64,000 bases of DNA from Epiperipatus broadwayi. Taxonomy: Eukaryota > Onychophora > Udeonychophora > Euonychophora > Peripatidae. Location of the stretch: the NCBI GenBank assembly GCA_028023455.1, contig JAQFVV010000206.1, positions 903,861 to 967,860 of the forward strand, written 5' to 3'. The notes under the pieces were generated by a model that searched no databases, had not been told where the DNA came from, and was given only the letters and a program-made list of their open reading frames with translations. Below, one piece after another: positions 49,402 through 58,400 of this stretch; position 1 is the first letter of the stretch, and each line of letters begins with the position of its first letter. The position numbers and the translations under genes are program-made.

Positions 49402-49900
49402 ATATATTGGTGAATTCTTGGGAGCCTCTGACCATGTTGTTTTGGTCAAACTCATATTCTTTTAAACTGGGCTACCAATCATTAAATCTTCAACTTGCTT
49501 GTCTTTTGCATGGTAAGCTTAGCATTAGTTTCCCATGCCTCTCTTCTGTTGAATAGCCCTTCTTAGTTTAATATAATCATTAGGTGGAATTATATTGTCA
49601 CATGCATGGGTATTTATCATCAGTGCATACATATATAAGTGTCCAAGGAGATAAATTGAATATTTCCATATTAAAAGTCATTCGCATCCATCCTATTTTA
49701 TAAAACACTTAAAAAATTATTTTAATCCTATTGAAATAATTAATATGGGGATCAATTTAATTGTCAAAGCTGTCAATAATACACTATTCTTTTAAGACAT
49801 TTACAAATGCAATATTAATTAATTTTATGATTTTTTATTTTTTTTAATTTTAATCAACTTTACTATTATTATATATTTTAAATTAATTTGGCTGGTGTTT
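49402..49900 (+). repeat. Family F direct repeat, left copy
   Basis: Matches 51275-51780 in the same orientation over about 500 bp: ATATATTGRTGAATT, GTCTTTTGCATGGTAA, AATAGCCCTTCTTAGTTTAA, GCAATATTAATTAATTTTAT. Moderately diverged. The intervening 1.37 kb carries no retroelement coding, so an LTR interpretation is not supported; segmental duplication or a dispersed repeat is likelier. Confidence 0.85.
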
Positions 49901-50452
49901 GTTTAGTGTGTCTGTCTATCAATTCTTTAATAATTATTAGTCTCATCCTCTAATATGAACTAATATCAGGGGCAGGCAATTTATTTTGTCAGGATGCTCA
50001 TCATCATTAGTAAATATTTGGTCAGGTCAAATATTTTTTTTAGGTTCATCAAATAACATAGGGTATTCTCAAGTGACAATGTTCCTAACACCAATGGGGA
50101 TACACTACAGAATGTATTTTATTGAAATGATGCAATCTGGCTAAGCTAGAAATACATAAAAATAAAAAAAGACCAAGATAAAATAGATAGATTGAGCATT
50201 GAATCAATAAAGTTTCAATTTAAAATTATTAAAAAGGACCCTCCAAATAGAATTCAATGGGTAAAAAGGTCAGACTTACAGTAAGTATACTAGAGATAAA
50301 AAGTTAGTTGAAAGTAGGAAAATTAAATAGACAGATGATAGTACAAATGGTAAGCAAAATTTTAACTTTTTGTATATTCAAATTTTTAAATGTCACACTC
50401 TCATATCCAAACACTTAAGATTTGCCCATACTTAAACGTTTGGGTTGAAAAG

Positions 50453-50640
50453 TTAGATGGATTCATTCTATCTTTTCTAAAGACTTTATCTTGTGTTTGA
50501 GAATGTTAGTATTATTTATGTATAGTTATCTGTAAGGTGCATGTGCATTAGCCTGATCGCTAATTTACATTTACAATTTATCAACATAGTGCTGTATAAA
50601 TAAATGCTTAATTATATAAATGTTTAAAATGTAAAATGAA
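50453..50640 (+). repeat. Family E repeat, third copy
   Basis: ATTCATTCTATCTTTTCTAA, AGACTTTATCTTGTGTTTGA and GTGCATGTGCATTAG match 18772-18905 in order. Confidence 0.7.
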
Positions 50641-51274
50641 ATTTAAATTATAACAAAAAAAAATAATGAAAATTTCACTTATTTATTTTTTCCCAGAGAC
50701 AGATGCTTTACTATGTTCAAATATATACATGTTTAAGAATAGGGTTTTCAGTTTTGTTTGTAAATTAATTTAAAAATTTTGCCAATTTAATTTTAATTAA
50801 ATGTGTGTTTTAAAAGTGTTATCACATGTACATATGCACAGGCACACACTAACCACTAAAATAATTTTGTTTACTAAAGGTAATTTAATTTTTTATCACA
50901 AAAGTAAACTTTCTAAATAAATCTGTTATCTTTTGTATAATATTATTTTAAAACTTTGTAGAATAATGCTTAACTTCAGAATAAAATTTTAATCTTTTGT
51001 GATAACAAAATTTAAAAGTTAAAATTGTTCAGATAAGACATATAAAAGTATACATTTATTGTGTGTGTAGACTTAAAACTCATCCATACATAGGTCACCA
51101 TTATAATAGGGCTTTCTTTTATTTTACCAGGGTAGCTAAGTTTCTACCTGGCCAATATTATTATTATATTTACTCAGGTTGCCCAGATAATCTACTTCCT
51201 TCATCACAGTCTGTTTCCCCTGGCATGGCTTGGCTTTGGTATAGTCAGCACACCCTCTTTGTTATTAGTTTCAT
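50641..51274. other. Spacer with a GC-richer islet at 51060-51260
   Basis: The islet (for example CTACTTCCTTCATCACAGTC and CCCCTGGCATGGCTTGGC) differs from its surroundings and carries a 73-codon frame, but I recognise no protein or RNA in it. It ends where family F begins. Confidence 0.35.
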
Positions 51275-51780
51275 TATATATTGATGAATTTGTCAGAGCT
51301 TCTGACCACAATGTTGCCATCAAGCTCATATTTATTTAAACTGAACTACCAATGATTAAACCTTTGACATGAATGTCTTTTGCATGGTAATATTGGAATT
51401 AGCTTCTCATGCATCTCTTGTGTTAAATAGCCCTTCTTAGTTTAATATAATTATTAGATGATATTATACTGTCCCACACATGGGTCTTTGTCATCAATGC
51501 AATATATGCATAAATGTCCAAAGAGATAAATTTAATATTTTTGTGTTAAAACTCATTCACATATAGTATTCACCCTATTTTATAAAATACTGTTAAAAGA
51601 TTATTTTAATCTTATTGAAATAATTAAGTAGGTGATCAATTTAACTGTCAAAACTATCAATAATACCATATGCTCTTAAGATATTCATAGATGCAATATT
51701 AATTAATTTTATGATTTTTTTCTTTTAATTTTAATAAACCTTACTATTACAAAATTTATTAAATTAATCTGGATTCTGTT
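51275..51780 (+). repeat. Family F direct repeat, right copy
   Basis: Partner of 49402-49900, 1.87 kb downstream in the same orientation. Confidence 0.85.
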
Positions 51781-51806
51781 TATTAGCTGTGTAATTAAAT
51801 ATTTCC

Positions 51807-51960
51807 AAGTATGTGCCTTTTTTTTCCACATTAAATAGTGAAGCTATAATTTTACTCTAATTTATAATAGCTTTGCTAAGCACTTAGCAAAGCTATTATA
51901 AATTAGAGTAAAATTATAGCTTCACTATTTAATGCGAAGAAAAAAAAAGTAGCACACTTA
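51807..51960. repeat. Long palindrome (perfect 50-bp inner arms, 2-nt spacer)
   Basis: 51831-51880 and 51883-51932 are exact reverse complements around CA. The symmetry continues outward through T/A runs to TAAGTGTGC/GTATGTGCC-like ends, giving about 75-bp arms in all with a few mismatches. The perfect core indicates a recent origin. Confidence 0.95.
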
Positions 51961-51990
51961 TAATTACAATTTTACTAGTGAAGAGAAAAA

Positions 51991-52175
51991 CAATTTATTA
52001 AATATTTCCATGGATTGTTATTATAATCAAGAATAGAAATGTGATAATATTTATGTAAATAAAAATAATCATTAACCTTCGATGTTACCAAAAAATTATC
52101 AATTACTATTAATTGATAATCCCTGAGGTCAAACCAGTTTTTTTTTATTCAACCTATAATAGCTCTTTTGTTTGA
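51991..52175 (+). repeat. Family D repeat, copy 2
   Basis: Starts AAATATTTCCATGGATTG and continues TATCAATTACTATTAATTGA, GGTCAAACCAGTTTTTTT and ATAGCTCTTTTGTTTGAG. Confidence 0.7.
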
Positions 52176-52330
52176 GTTTTTTGTTAAAGTAGAAGTCCTC
52201 TTTTTTTTCAAATCCAAGTGTCTTATATAGTTTTAAACCCAGAAAGCTATTTTTTATAGATGTAGAATGTGAAAGAATAGCATCTTTCTTGACATTCTGG
52301 ATATAATATTTTAAACTTCTCCAGAGATTT

Positions 52331-52331
52331 G

Positions 52332-52374
<43 letters not shown>

Positions 52375-52375
52375 T
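52331..52375. repeat. (TA)n(TG)n microsatellite
   Basis: A TA tract passing into a GT tract, directly before family D copy 3. Confidence 0.95.
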
Positions 52376-52530
52376 AAATTAAATATTTCCATGGATTGTT
52401 AATATAATAAAACATAGAAATGAAAAAAAATATCCATATATATAGAAATAACTTTTAACATTTGATGTTATCAATAAAGTATCAATTATTACTAATTGAT
52501 AATTCCTGAGGCCAAACCAGTTTTTCATCT
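52376..52530 (+). repeat. Family D repeat, copy 3
   Basis: AAATATTTCCATGGATTG, then TATCAATTATTACTAATTGA and GGCCAAACCAGTTTTTCATC. Lies about 385 bp from copy 2 in the same orientation. Confidence 0.7.
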
Positions 52531-53590
52531 ATAGATATCTATCTATAGAGAGAGAGAGAAAAAAAAGAGGAATATTAAAATTATAATGAAAATGTTTATA
52601 TGTTTTTTAGATATGTTTCAGCTATGATTTAAAATCACTTTATCTAATAATTATAACACTTCCTTACTCAATTTTATAATCATTATCAAGTTATTTTTTA
52701 CTATTATTAATACACTGCAAAATGAAAGCTTTTTTTATATACTTAATCTAAGTTTATCTTAATATTTCAGAAAAATTCTTATTACACTAATCATTGTTGT
52801 ATAAATCTTTCTAGTTCTTTTACAATTTCTTGGAATCAATTTTTAAGTTTTCATTTGTTGTCATTTCTTTTATAAACATGTCGAAATCAATTTTTTTTTA
52901 TAATTTTAGTCTTAATTGTTTTTTTAATCAGTCCATTTTGATTTTAATCTTTTTTTTTACTATTAATATATTGCTTTTTATACTTTTCTATACAGTCTGA
53001 AATCTCTTTATAGTTTTTTTTTTATTAAGCATGTGTGTTTTAAATTTAAAATCAGTTAATTACATTTATTAAAATCGTTACTTTTTGAACTAAGACATAT
53101 TTCTTTAATATTGTTATATTTATTAAAAGCACTTCTTGTAAGTTTAATTGTATTATTAATTTCATTCATAATGTTTGTCTATAATAATAATTTGGCCAAA
53201 ATATTTGTAATTCAAGAGCCAATTTTTATAACACTAGTTTTTTTTAACTATTGTAAACATAGGGTATCTATAAATGTTATATGTAGTAATTACTCAATCA
53301 ATTATTTAGTCTTGTTTTGTTCATATCTTTAAACTAATTTCTATTTTCAGGCCATCATCAATTTTAGAAATTTATAACCTAATCTAATGTACATGGATTT
53401 TTTAATCCAATGAATTTTTCATGCAGGAATTACTTTATTGCTTTTTTTTTTTACTATTGAGCGATCAAATTCAAAAGCATATCAAAGTTTTATATGACAA
53501 ATAACTTACTTGTGAGTTATATATATATACACAGATATGTAACGTTTTTTTTTCTTTTTACAGATATGTAATGTTTTTTTTTTCTTTTAA
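52531..53590. other. AT-rich, T-run spacer, no feature seen
   Basis: A duplicated ACAGATATGTAAYGTTTTTT near 53531-53583 is the only structure noted. Confidence 0.45.
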
Positions 53591-54049
53591 GTTTATAATG
53601 GTATATATAATGTTTCTTTTTATGGATCAGGTAATTTAAATAGAATGGTTAATAATTCAAAAGATAAGTTAGAAAAAAATAACGTGAGTAATAGAATTTA
53701 TAGAATTTTTTGTGGGTGTAACTTATCATATATAGGGGAATCTAGATGTAATATAGAGAAAATAATTAAAGAACATAAATTGTTATATAAAAGAGTTTTG
53801 AAAAATGCACAGATATGTAATGATAATAGTAATAAAGTCAAGTTATATACTGAATCTGTTTTTTATGATCATGATAGAAATTGTAATTTTAAGTTTAATT
53901 TTGATATAAATAAAATAAAAATTTTAGGACAAGAGAGAGATAATGAAAAAAGAAAAATTAAAGAGGCAGTTTTTATTAGTAGGTATAAAAATACGATAAT
54001 AAATAGACAGTCAGCAAATGTTAGGATTAATGAATTGTGGGATATTTAA
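53591..54049 (+). CDS. Penelope-like element: GIY-YIG endonuclease domain in an intact open frame (5'-truncated)
   Basis: The open frame runs from the base after a stop at 53588-53590 to TAA at 54047-54049. It starts in the RT-endonuclease linker (YNGIYNVSFYGSGNLNRMVN), so the Met at 53645 is not the native start. The GIY-YIG domain follows: RIYRIFCGCNLSYIGESRCN, a helix with KIIKEH (Glu kept, the usual Arg replaced by Ile), a YDHDRNC segment with His and Cys, then KRKIKEAVFISRY and INELWDI. It shares linker and C-end with the copy at 18984-19597, so the two are one family. No RT lies upstream. Loss of the helix Arg makes nuclease activity doubtful despite the open frame. Translation in vivo is not implied. 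Confidence 0.8.
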   Translation, partial: VYNGIYNVSFYGSGNLNRMVNNSKDKLEKNNVSNRIYRIFCGCNLSYIGESRCNIEKIIKEHKLLYKRVLKNAQICNDNSNKVKLYTESVFYDHDRNCNFKFNFDINKIKILGQERDNEKRKIKEAVFISRYKNTIINRQSANVRINELWDI

Positions 54050-54285
54050 ATCGACATGTGTTTCGGGTTGGTAATAGATGATTCCATTTTGAAAGTTGAG
54101 TTGAAAATGATTATGAATATAATCGAAAATATTTCTTTATGAGTTTTTATTGAGTTTTTATTTATATTGTATTATAAATTGTTTACCGTTGTTTGGAATA
54201 TATTTAAGTTTTGTTATTGTAATTAAGTTTTGTTATTGTATTATTGATATTAACGGACATTTATTTTGTTTTATATATATATATC
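54050..54285 (+). repeat. Probable PLE 3' UTR ending at (TA)n
   Basis: The T-rich tail after the GIY-YIG frame holds a tandem AAGTTTTGTTATTGTAATT/ATT repeat (54206-54241) and ends in a short TA tract at 54272-54284, as the PLE at 19 kb does. Confidence 0.55.
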
Positions 54286-56371
54286 AGACACTAGATCAGA
54301 AATCTACTTCTATTTCATCAATTTTTTAATATTTATAGACACATTTATCATTTGTCAGAATTGGTATAAATTCACATAAATGTCATATGAACCTAGATTA
54401 TCAATGATTTTCAAGAGCTAATTACTGCACTCAATCTTTGCCATTTATTGTATGTTCAAATGTCAATAGATGCTACATGTTGTACTTATCAAATGTCTTA
54501 TCTAGTGTTTTCCATTTGATGCACAAAACTAGTTTTTGGTTTAAGACCTCCATCAGTGCTATTGCACTTTTTATTCAGCCATCATTTTAATTTTTTTGTA
54601 GTATTAAACCACTAGTTTGAAATTCAAAATTATTCTAATGTTTTTTTAATAAAAGGCTAATTTTCTTGCTTAATTATGCAGATTTGACATCAGACGGTGT
54701 ATGTTTATTTTTATTTTCTTGGGTTTTTTAATAACTGTAAATGTCTTTATCCTATTGCAATAAATCTTCACATTACTTTTTATACTGATTCTGGCTAAGC
54801 AATGAAGATGTCTGCCCTGTTTAAAAAATTAAAAATATCTAAATATGTAGATAATAAACTGGTGAAATTTTTTATAACTATGCAAACAGATTGTCTTGAA
54901 TTCAAAGTATTAATATGCTTCTAAATTTAGTAAGCAATTTTAAGTCATGAGATTAATAGTACAAAAAAGATTTAAAAATGTACTGCAGATAAAGACATTA
55001 ATTCCAGGTTTAGAAGAGGAATAATAATCATTAATTACATTTATTAATTACTCAATCTTGCAATATATTGGAAATCTAAAATAGAATAAATAATCGATAA
55101 AAAAAAAACTTTATGTAATCTGTAGTGATTTGACATTTTAGCAATTATATACCAATCCTGGCCAAATAATATATGTTTCTATGAATAAAAAAGAGAGAAT
55201 ATCAAAGTATATAATTGCTGGATTAATATCAAATCTGAATAATTATGCAATCAACATTATTTGTATTCAAAACATTAGTATATTTTTGAATTTCAAGCTG
55301 ATACCTTGGTAATGTAGAAAAAAGTAAAAAATGCACTGCTAAATGTAAAGCATGTTATATCCAAAAAATTCAGATGCATTCAATCCAGGTTCAAAATTTC
55401 TCATTGGGTAATGCCTTACATCTGAAACTAATCTAGGGATATAAAAAGAACTACACTAGATATAGAATTAATGAGGACTATATCTAGTACTAATTGGTTA
55501 TGCAAGCTTACAACATGTTGAAGAATTGGAATGGAGTAAGTATTTATGTTTTGAAAAAACATTCTGCAAACTGGAGTCATGTGATACTTCTGAGAGATTT
55601 CTAATTATTAGATTCTAATTGATTACTATCTGATGAACAATCAACATTTAATTCTTTTTAATTATGAATTTTATTTCACTTACAATTTCCAATACGTATG
55701 TTTTTATAGTTAAATATGTATTCACATGTCAATTGTCTCTTTATTTTTGTCTCTGATTTTATAAAATCCAGCGATGTCCTATTTAATATTAGACATTTCT
55801 TTCAATATACCAATTTTTATTTTATTTTATAGTAATTTATTCTTATATATAAATAAATAAAAATTCATCATAGAATGGCAACTAAGATTTTTAATTTTAG
55901 ACATTCAGCTACTAATTATTGTCTTGCCTGAAGGACCATAATTCATTTTTTGTTATGACTGTAAATAAAAAAGAGAATGTGCATGCACATGAAAATTCAA
56001 ATACTCACTCACTTAGTTTTACATAAAACTGATTCATATTTTTAAAAAATGCTGTATTCTTTCTTGATATATTAAACTGAGTTCAAAGCCAATAAACTCA
56101 TTTTCATGGCTGCCTGTTGATCAATAATCCATCTATTTTGTTTAGCTTTTAATCAGATTCTAATAACAGATTCAGTGACAAGAATGTGTCAATAAATATT
56201 AGATATATGTCCTGCTGTGTTTCTTTAAACTTTCAAAAGTTAATAGCAAAATGTTTATAGCCATTTTTGTATATAAAATTATTTATTTGTTCAGAAGAAT
56301 ATTTGTTTTTTGGTGAGCTTATTTTTTTACTGTTGTATTAAGTAAATATTATGCAATCAGAACTTAGATTT
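54286..56371. other. AT-rich spacer with a weak tandem duplication
   Basis: Blocks around 54780-55020 and 55140-55400 correspond in order (CTGGCTAAGC/CTGGCCAAAT, ATTCAAAGTATTAATATG/ATTCAAAACATTAGTATA, AATTCCAGGTTTAGAA/CAATCCAGGTTCAAAA), with a period near 375 bp, strongly diverged. GCAATTATATAC and GTATATAATTGC (55141-55219) form a small inverted repeat. No gene. Confidence 0.4.
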
Positions 56372-56482
56372 AAACAAGGCAAAACTCTCCATACAGTAGT
56401 GCCACACTGTGCCAACCAGAGTAATCAATGGATGCCAGAAGAATTGTACATAAAATCCCTAACTAGTGCCTACTCATCCAAT

Positions 56483-56524
56483 ATCCCCAGATAGTTTCTG
56501 GCTTGTGGCCTTCATTAGTGAGGA
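56483..56524 (-). ncRNA. Hammerhead ribozyme motif, family B unit 1
   Basis: Minus strand: CCTCA, CTAATGA (core with one G-to-A; 56518-56512), stem II GGC-CACAA-GCC, GAAA (56498-56495), CTATC, then TGGGG pairing with CCTCA (one G-U). Stem III is shortened here. One core mutation suggests inactivity. Confidence 0.65.
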
Positions 56525-56937
56525 GCCTTGGATCTGAGAGCACTGCACCTAGATCTTAGGATCTAATGCAACCCTACAGCAGCCACATTTTATCTCTAAT
56601 TAACTACAAAACTATGAGAAGAAAATTAAAAACCCAATAATATTTTCAATCTAAGCTCAATAGCTTATATAGTCATATGGGTCTGAACTCAGTTCAGCAC
56701 CCATACATTTTAGTGTCTATGGCTCTTTAACAACCATAGCCACCACTATCCTATTAGGCAGGATTGGTGTTAAACCACTAAATGTCACATGATCACCATC
56801 TCTTATACTAGAACATAATTGTTATTAAACAAGGCAAAACTCTCCATACAGTAGGGCCACCCTGTGCCATCCAGAGTAATCAATGGATGTCAGAAGGCTT
56901 CTGCATAAAATCCCTATCTAGTGCCTACTCATTCAAT

Positions 56938-56980
56938 ATCCCCAGACTACTTTCTGACTTGTGGCCTTCGTCAATGAGGA
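56938..56980 (-). ncRNA. Hammerhead ribozyme motif, family B unit 2
   Basis: Minus strand: CTCA, TTGACGA (two changes from CTGATGA; 56974-56968), stem II GGC-CACAA-GTC, GAAA (56954-56951), GTAGTC, TGGGG. The stem I complement is present. Confidence 0.6.
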
Positions 56981-57445
56981 GCTTTGGATCTGAGAGCACT
57001 GCACCTGGATCTTAGGATCTAATGCAACCCTCCAGCAGCTACCTTTGATCTCTACTTAACTATAAAAATATGAGAATGAAATTGAAAACACAATAACAAA
57101 TTTTTAATCTAAGCTCTATTATATGGAAAGTTTTGCCTTGTTTAATAACAATTATGTGCTAGTATGAGAGATGGTGATTGTTTGATGTTTAGTGGTTTAA
57201 TCACCAATTCTACCTAATAGGATAGTGGTGGATATGGTTGTTAAAGAGCCAAAGATATCAAAATGTATGGGTGCTGAACTGAGTTCAGACCCATATGTCT
57301 ATATAAGCTATTGAGCTTAGATTGAAAATATTGTATTTTCCAATTTCATTCTCATAGTTTTGTAGTTAAGTAGAGATAAAAGGTGGCTGCTGGAGGGCTG
57401 CACTAGATCCTAAGATCTAGGTGCAGTGCTCTCAGATCCAAGGTT

Positions 57446-57486
57446 CCTCACCGATGAAGGCCACAAGCCAGAAACTAGTCTGGGGA
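57446..57486 (+). ncRNA. Hammerhead ribozyme motif, family B unit 3
   Basis: CCTCA (57446-57450), CCGATGA (one change from CTGATGA; 57451-57457), stem II GGC-CACAA-GCC flanked by A and A, GAAA (57471-57474), CTAGT giving a perfect ACTAGT palindrome for stem III with the last A of GAAA, cleavage C at 57480, then TGGGG (57481-57485) complementary to CCTCA. The A/A at the base of stem II, where a G-C pair is usual, is a deviation. Confidence 0.7.
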
Positions 57487-57655
57487 TATTGTATGAGTAG
57501 GCACTAGATAAGGGATTTTATGCACAAGCCTTCTGGAATCCATTGATACTCTGGTTGGCACAGGGTGGCACTATTGTATGTAGAGTTTTGTCTTGTTTAA
57601 TAACAATTATGTGCTAGTATAAGAGATGGTGATCATGTGATGTTTAGTGGTTTAA

Positions 57656-58132
57656 CTTACAGATTTGTGATATCTCCATCACTAATGATAAAGATTCATT
57701 ATATAAGATGCTTGCTTTCATTATATGGAAATCCTTGATAATATATTCTAAATTAAATTATAGTCAATTTCAAAAAAATCAAAAAAACAATGTTTACCTA
57801 ATTACAATGTGAATATGGTTTAGACAACATGCAAAGAATTGAAATATTAAATCTAAATGGAAGCCTGACAGATTAAAGCGACCTCATATCTTGATTCATG
57901 GTTATTATCATAGCTCCTAAGTTGGTTCCAGATGGAAGTTGTGGAAATATAACCAGCAGGTTAAATAAAACGTTGATATGGTCCATTCTTAGTGAACCTC
58001 GATTGACTTTTGGTAAGAGTGTTATGTAACTTAGAATTTTTAATCATTTAACATAAGGATTGCATGATGTTATGTAATTTATGAATGTCAACTATTTAAT
58101 ATGTATTGAATTATATGCTCTATGATCTATAT
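57656..58132. other. Spacer, no feature recognised
   Basis: Somewhat less AT-rich near 57880-58010, but no frame or RNA recognised. Confidence 0.4.
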
Positions 58133-58400
58133 GGGCAGGTAGACAAAATGTAGTATCTGCACATCTCAATGCACAAGAATCATTATAAACCAATCAACAT
58201 TGGTTCAATTTTGTACTTGTAAATTTAAAATGTATACATTGTATTCTTGGTGGCCTGGATGGGTAGGTAGACAAAATGTAGTCACTGCACATCTCGACTT
58301 ATAAGAATTGTTGTTAACAAATCAACATTGTTTCAATTTGGTTCTTGTAAACTTATATCTCTTGGCACTTGTCTCTGACGTATGAATAAAGGTTGCTTTT
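58133..58400 (+). repeat. Two tandem copies of a 128-bp unit
   Basis: GGGCAGGTAGACAAAATGTA at 58133 and GGGTAGGTAGACAAAATGTA at 58261 each continue with CTGCACATCTC, AATCAACATTG and TTCTTGTAAA-type blocks. The second copy runs into TCTGACGTATGAATAAAGGT, a polyadenylation-signal-like end. Class unknown. Confidence 0.8.

Larger units (their letters stand above)
56372..57655. repeat. Family B array: two minus-oriented then about 1.2 plus-oriented 455-bp units, each with a hammerhead
   Basis: AAACAAGGCAAAACTCTCCAT occurs at 56372 and 56827 (period 455). After a flip near 57115-57125, the plus-oriented TTTTGCCTTGTTTAATAAC at 57131 recurs as TTTTGTCTTGTTTAATAAC at 57586 (period 455 again). Units share CTCAGATCCAAG, GCACTAGATAAGGGATTTTA-type and GGTGCTGAACTGAGTTCAG blocks. 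This is visibly less AT-rich than its surroundings and non-coding. Flanks AACTTAGATTT and AACTTACAGATTT might be an imperfect target duplication. Fragments of the same family lie at 10939-11066 and 46130-46410. Confidence 0.9.

Noticed and set aside
51063-51284. 73-codon frame in a GC-richer islet
   Set aside because: No recognisable domain; short and without splice or promoter context that I could support.
49402-51780. Family F pair as LTRs of one retrotransposon
   Set aside because: Ends lack TG...CA, no pol between, no TSD seen.
55630-55650. CTGATGA near 55635 as another hammerhead
   Set aside because: No stem II or GAAA follows; chance heptamer.
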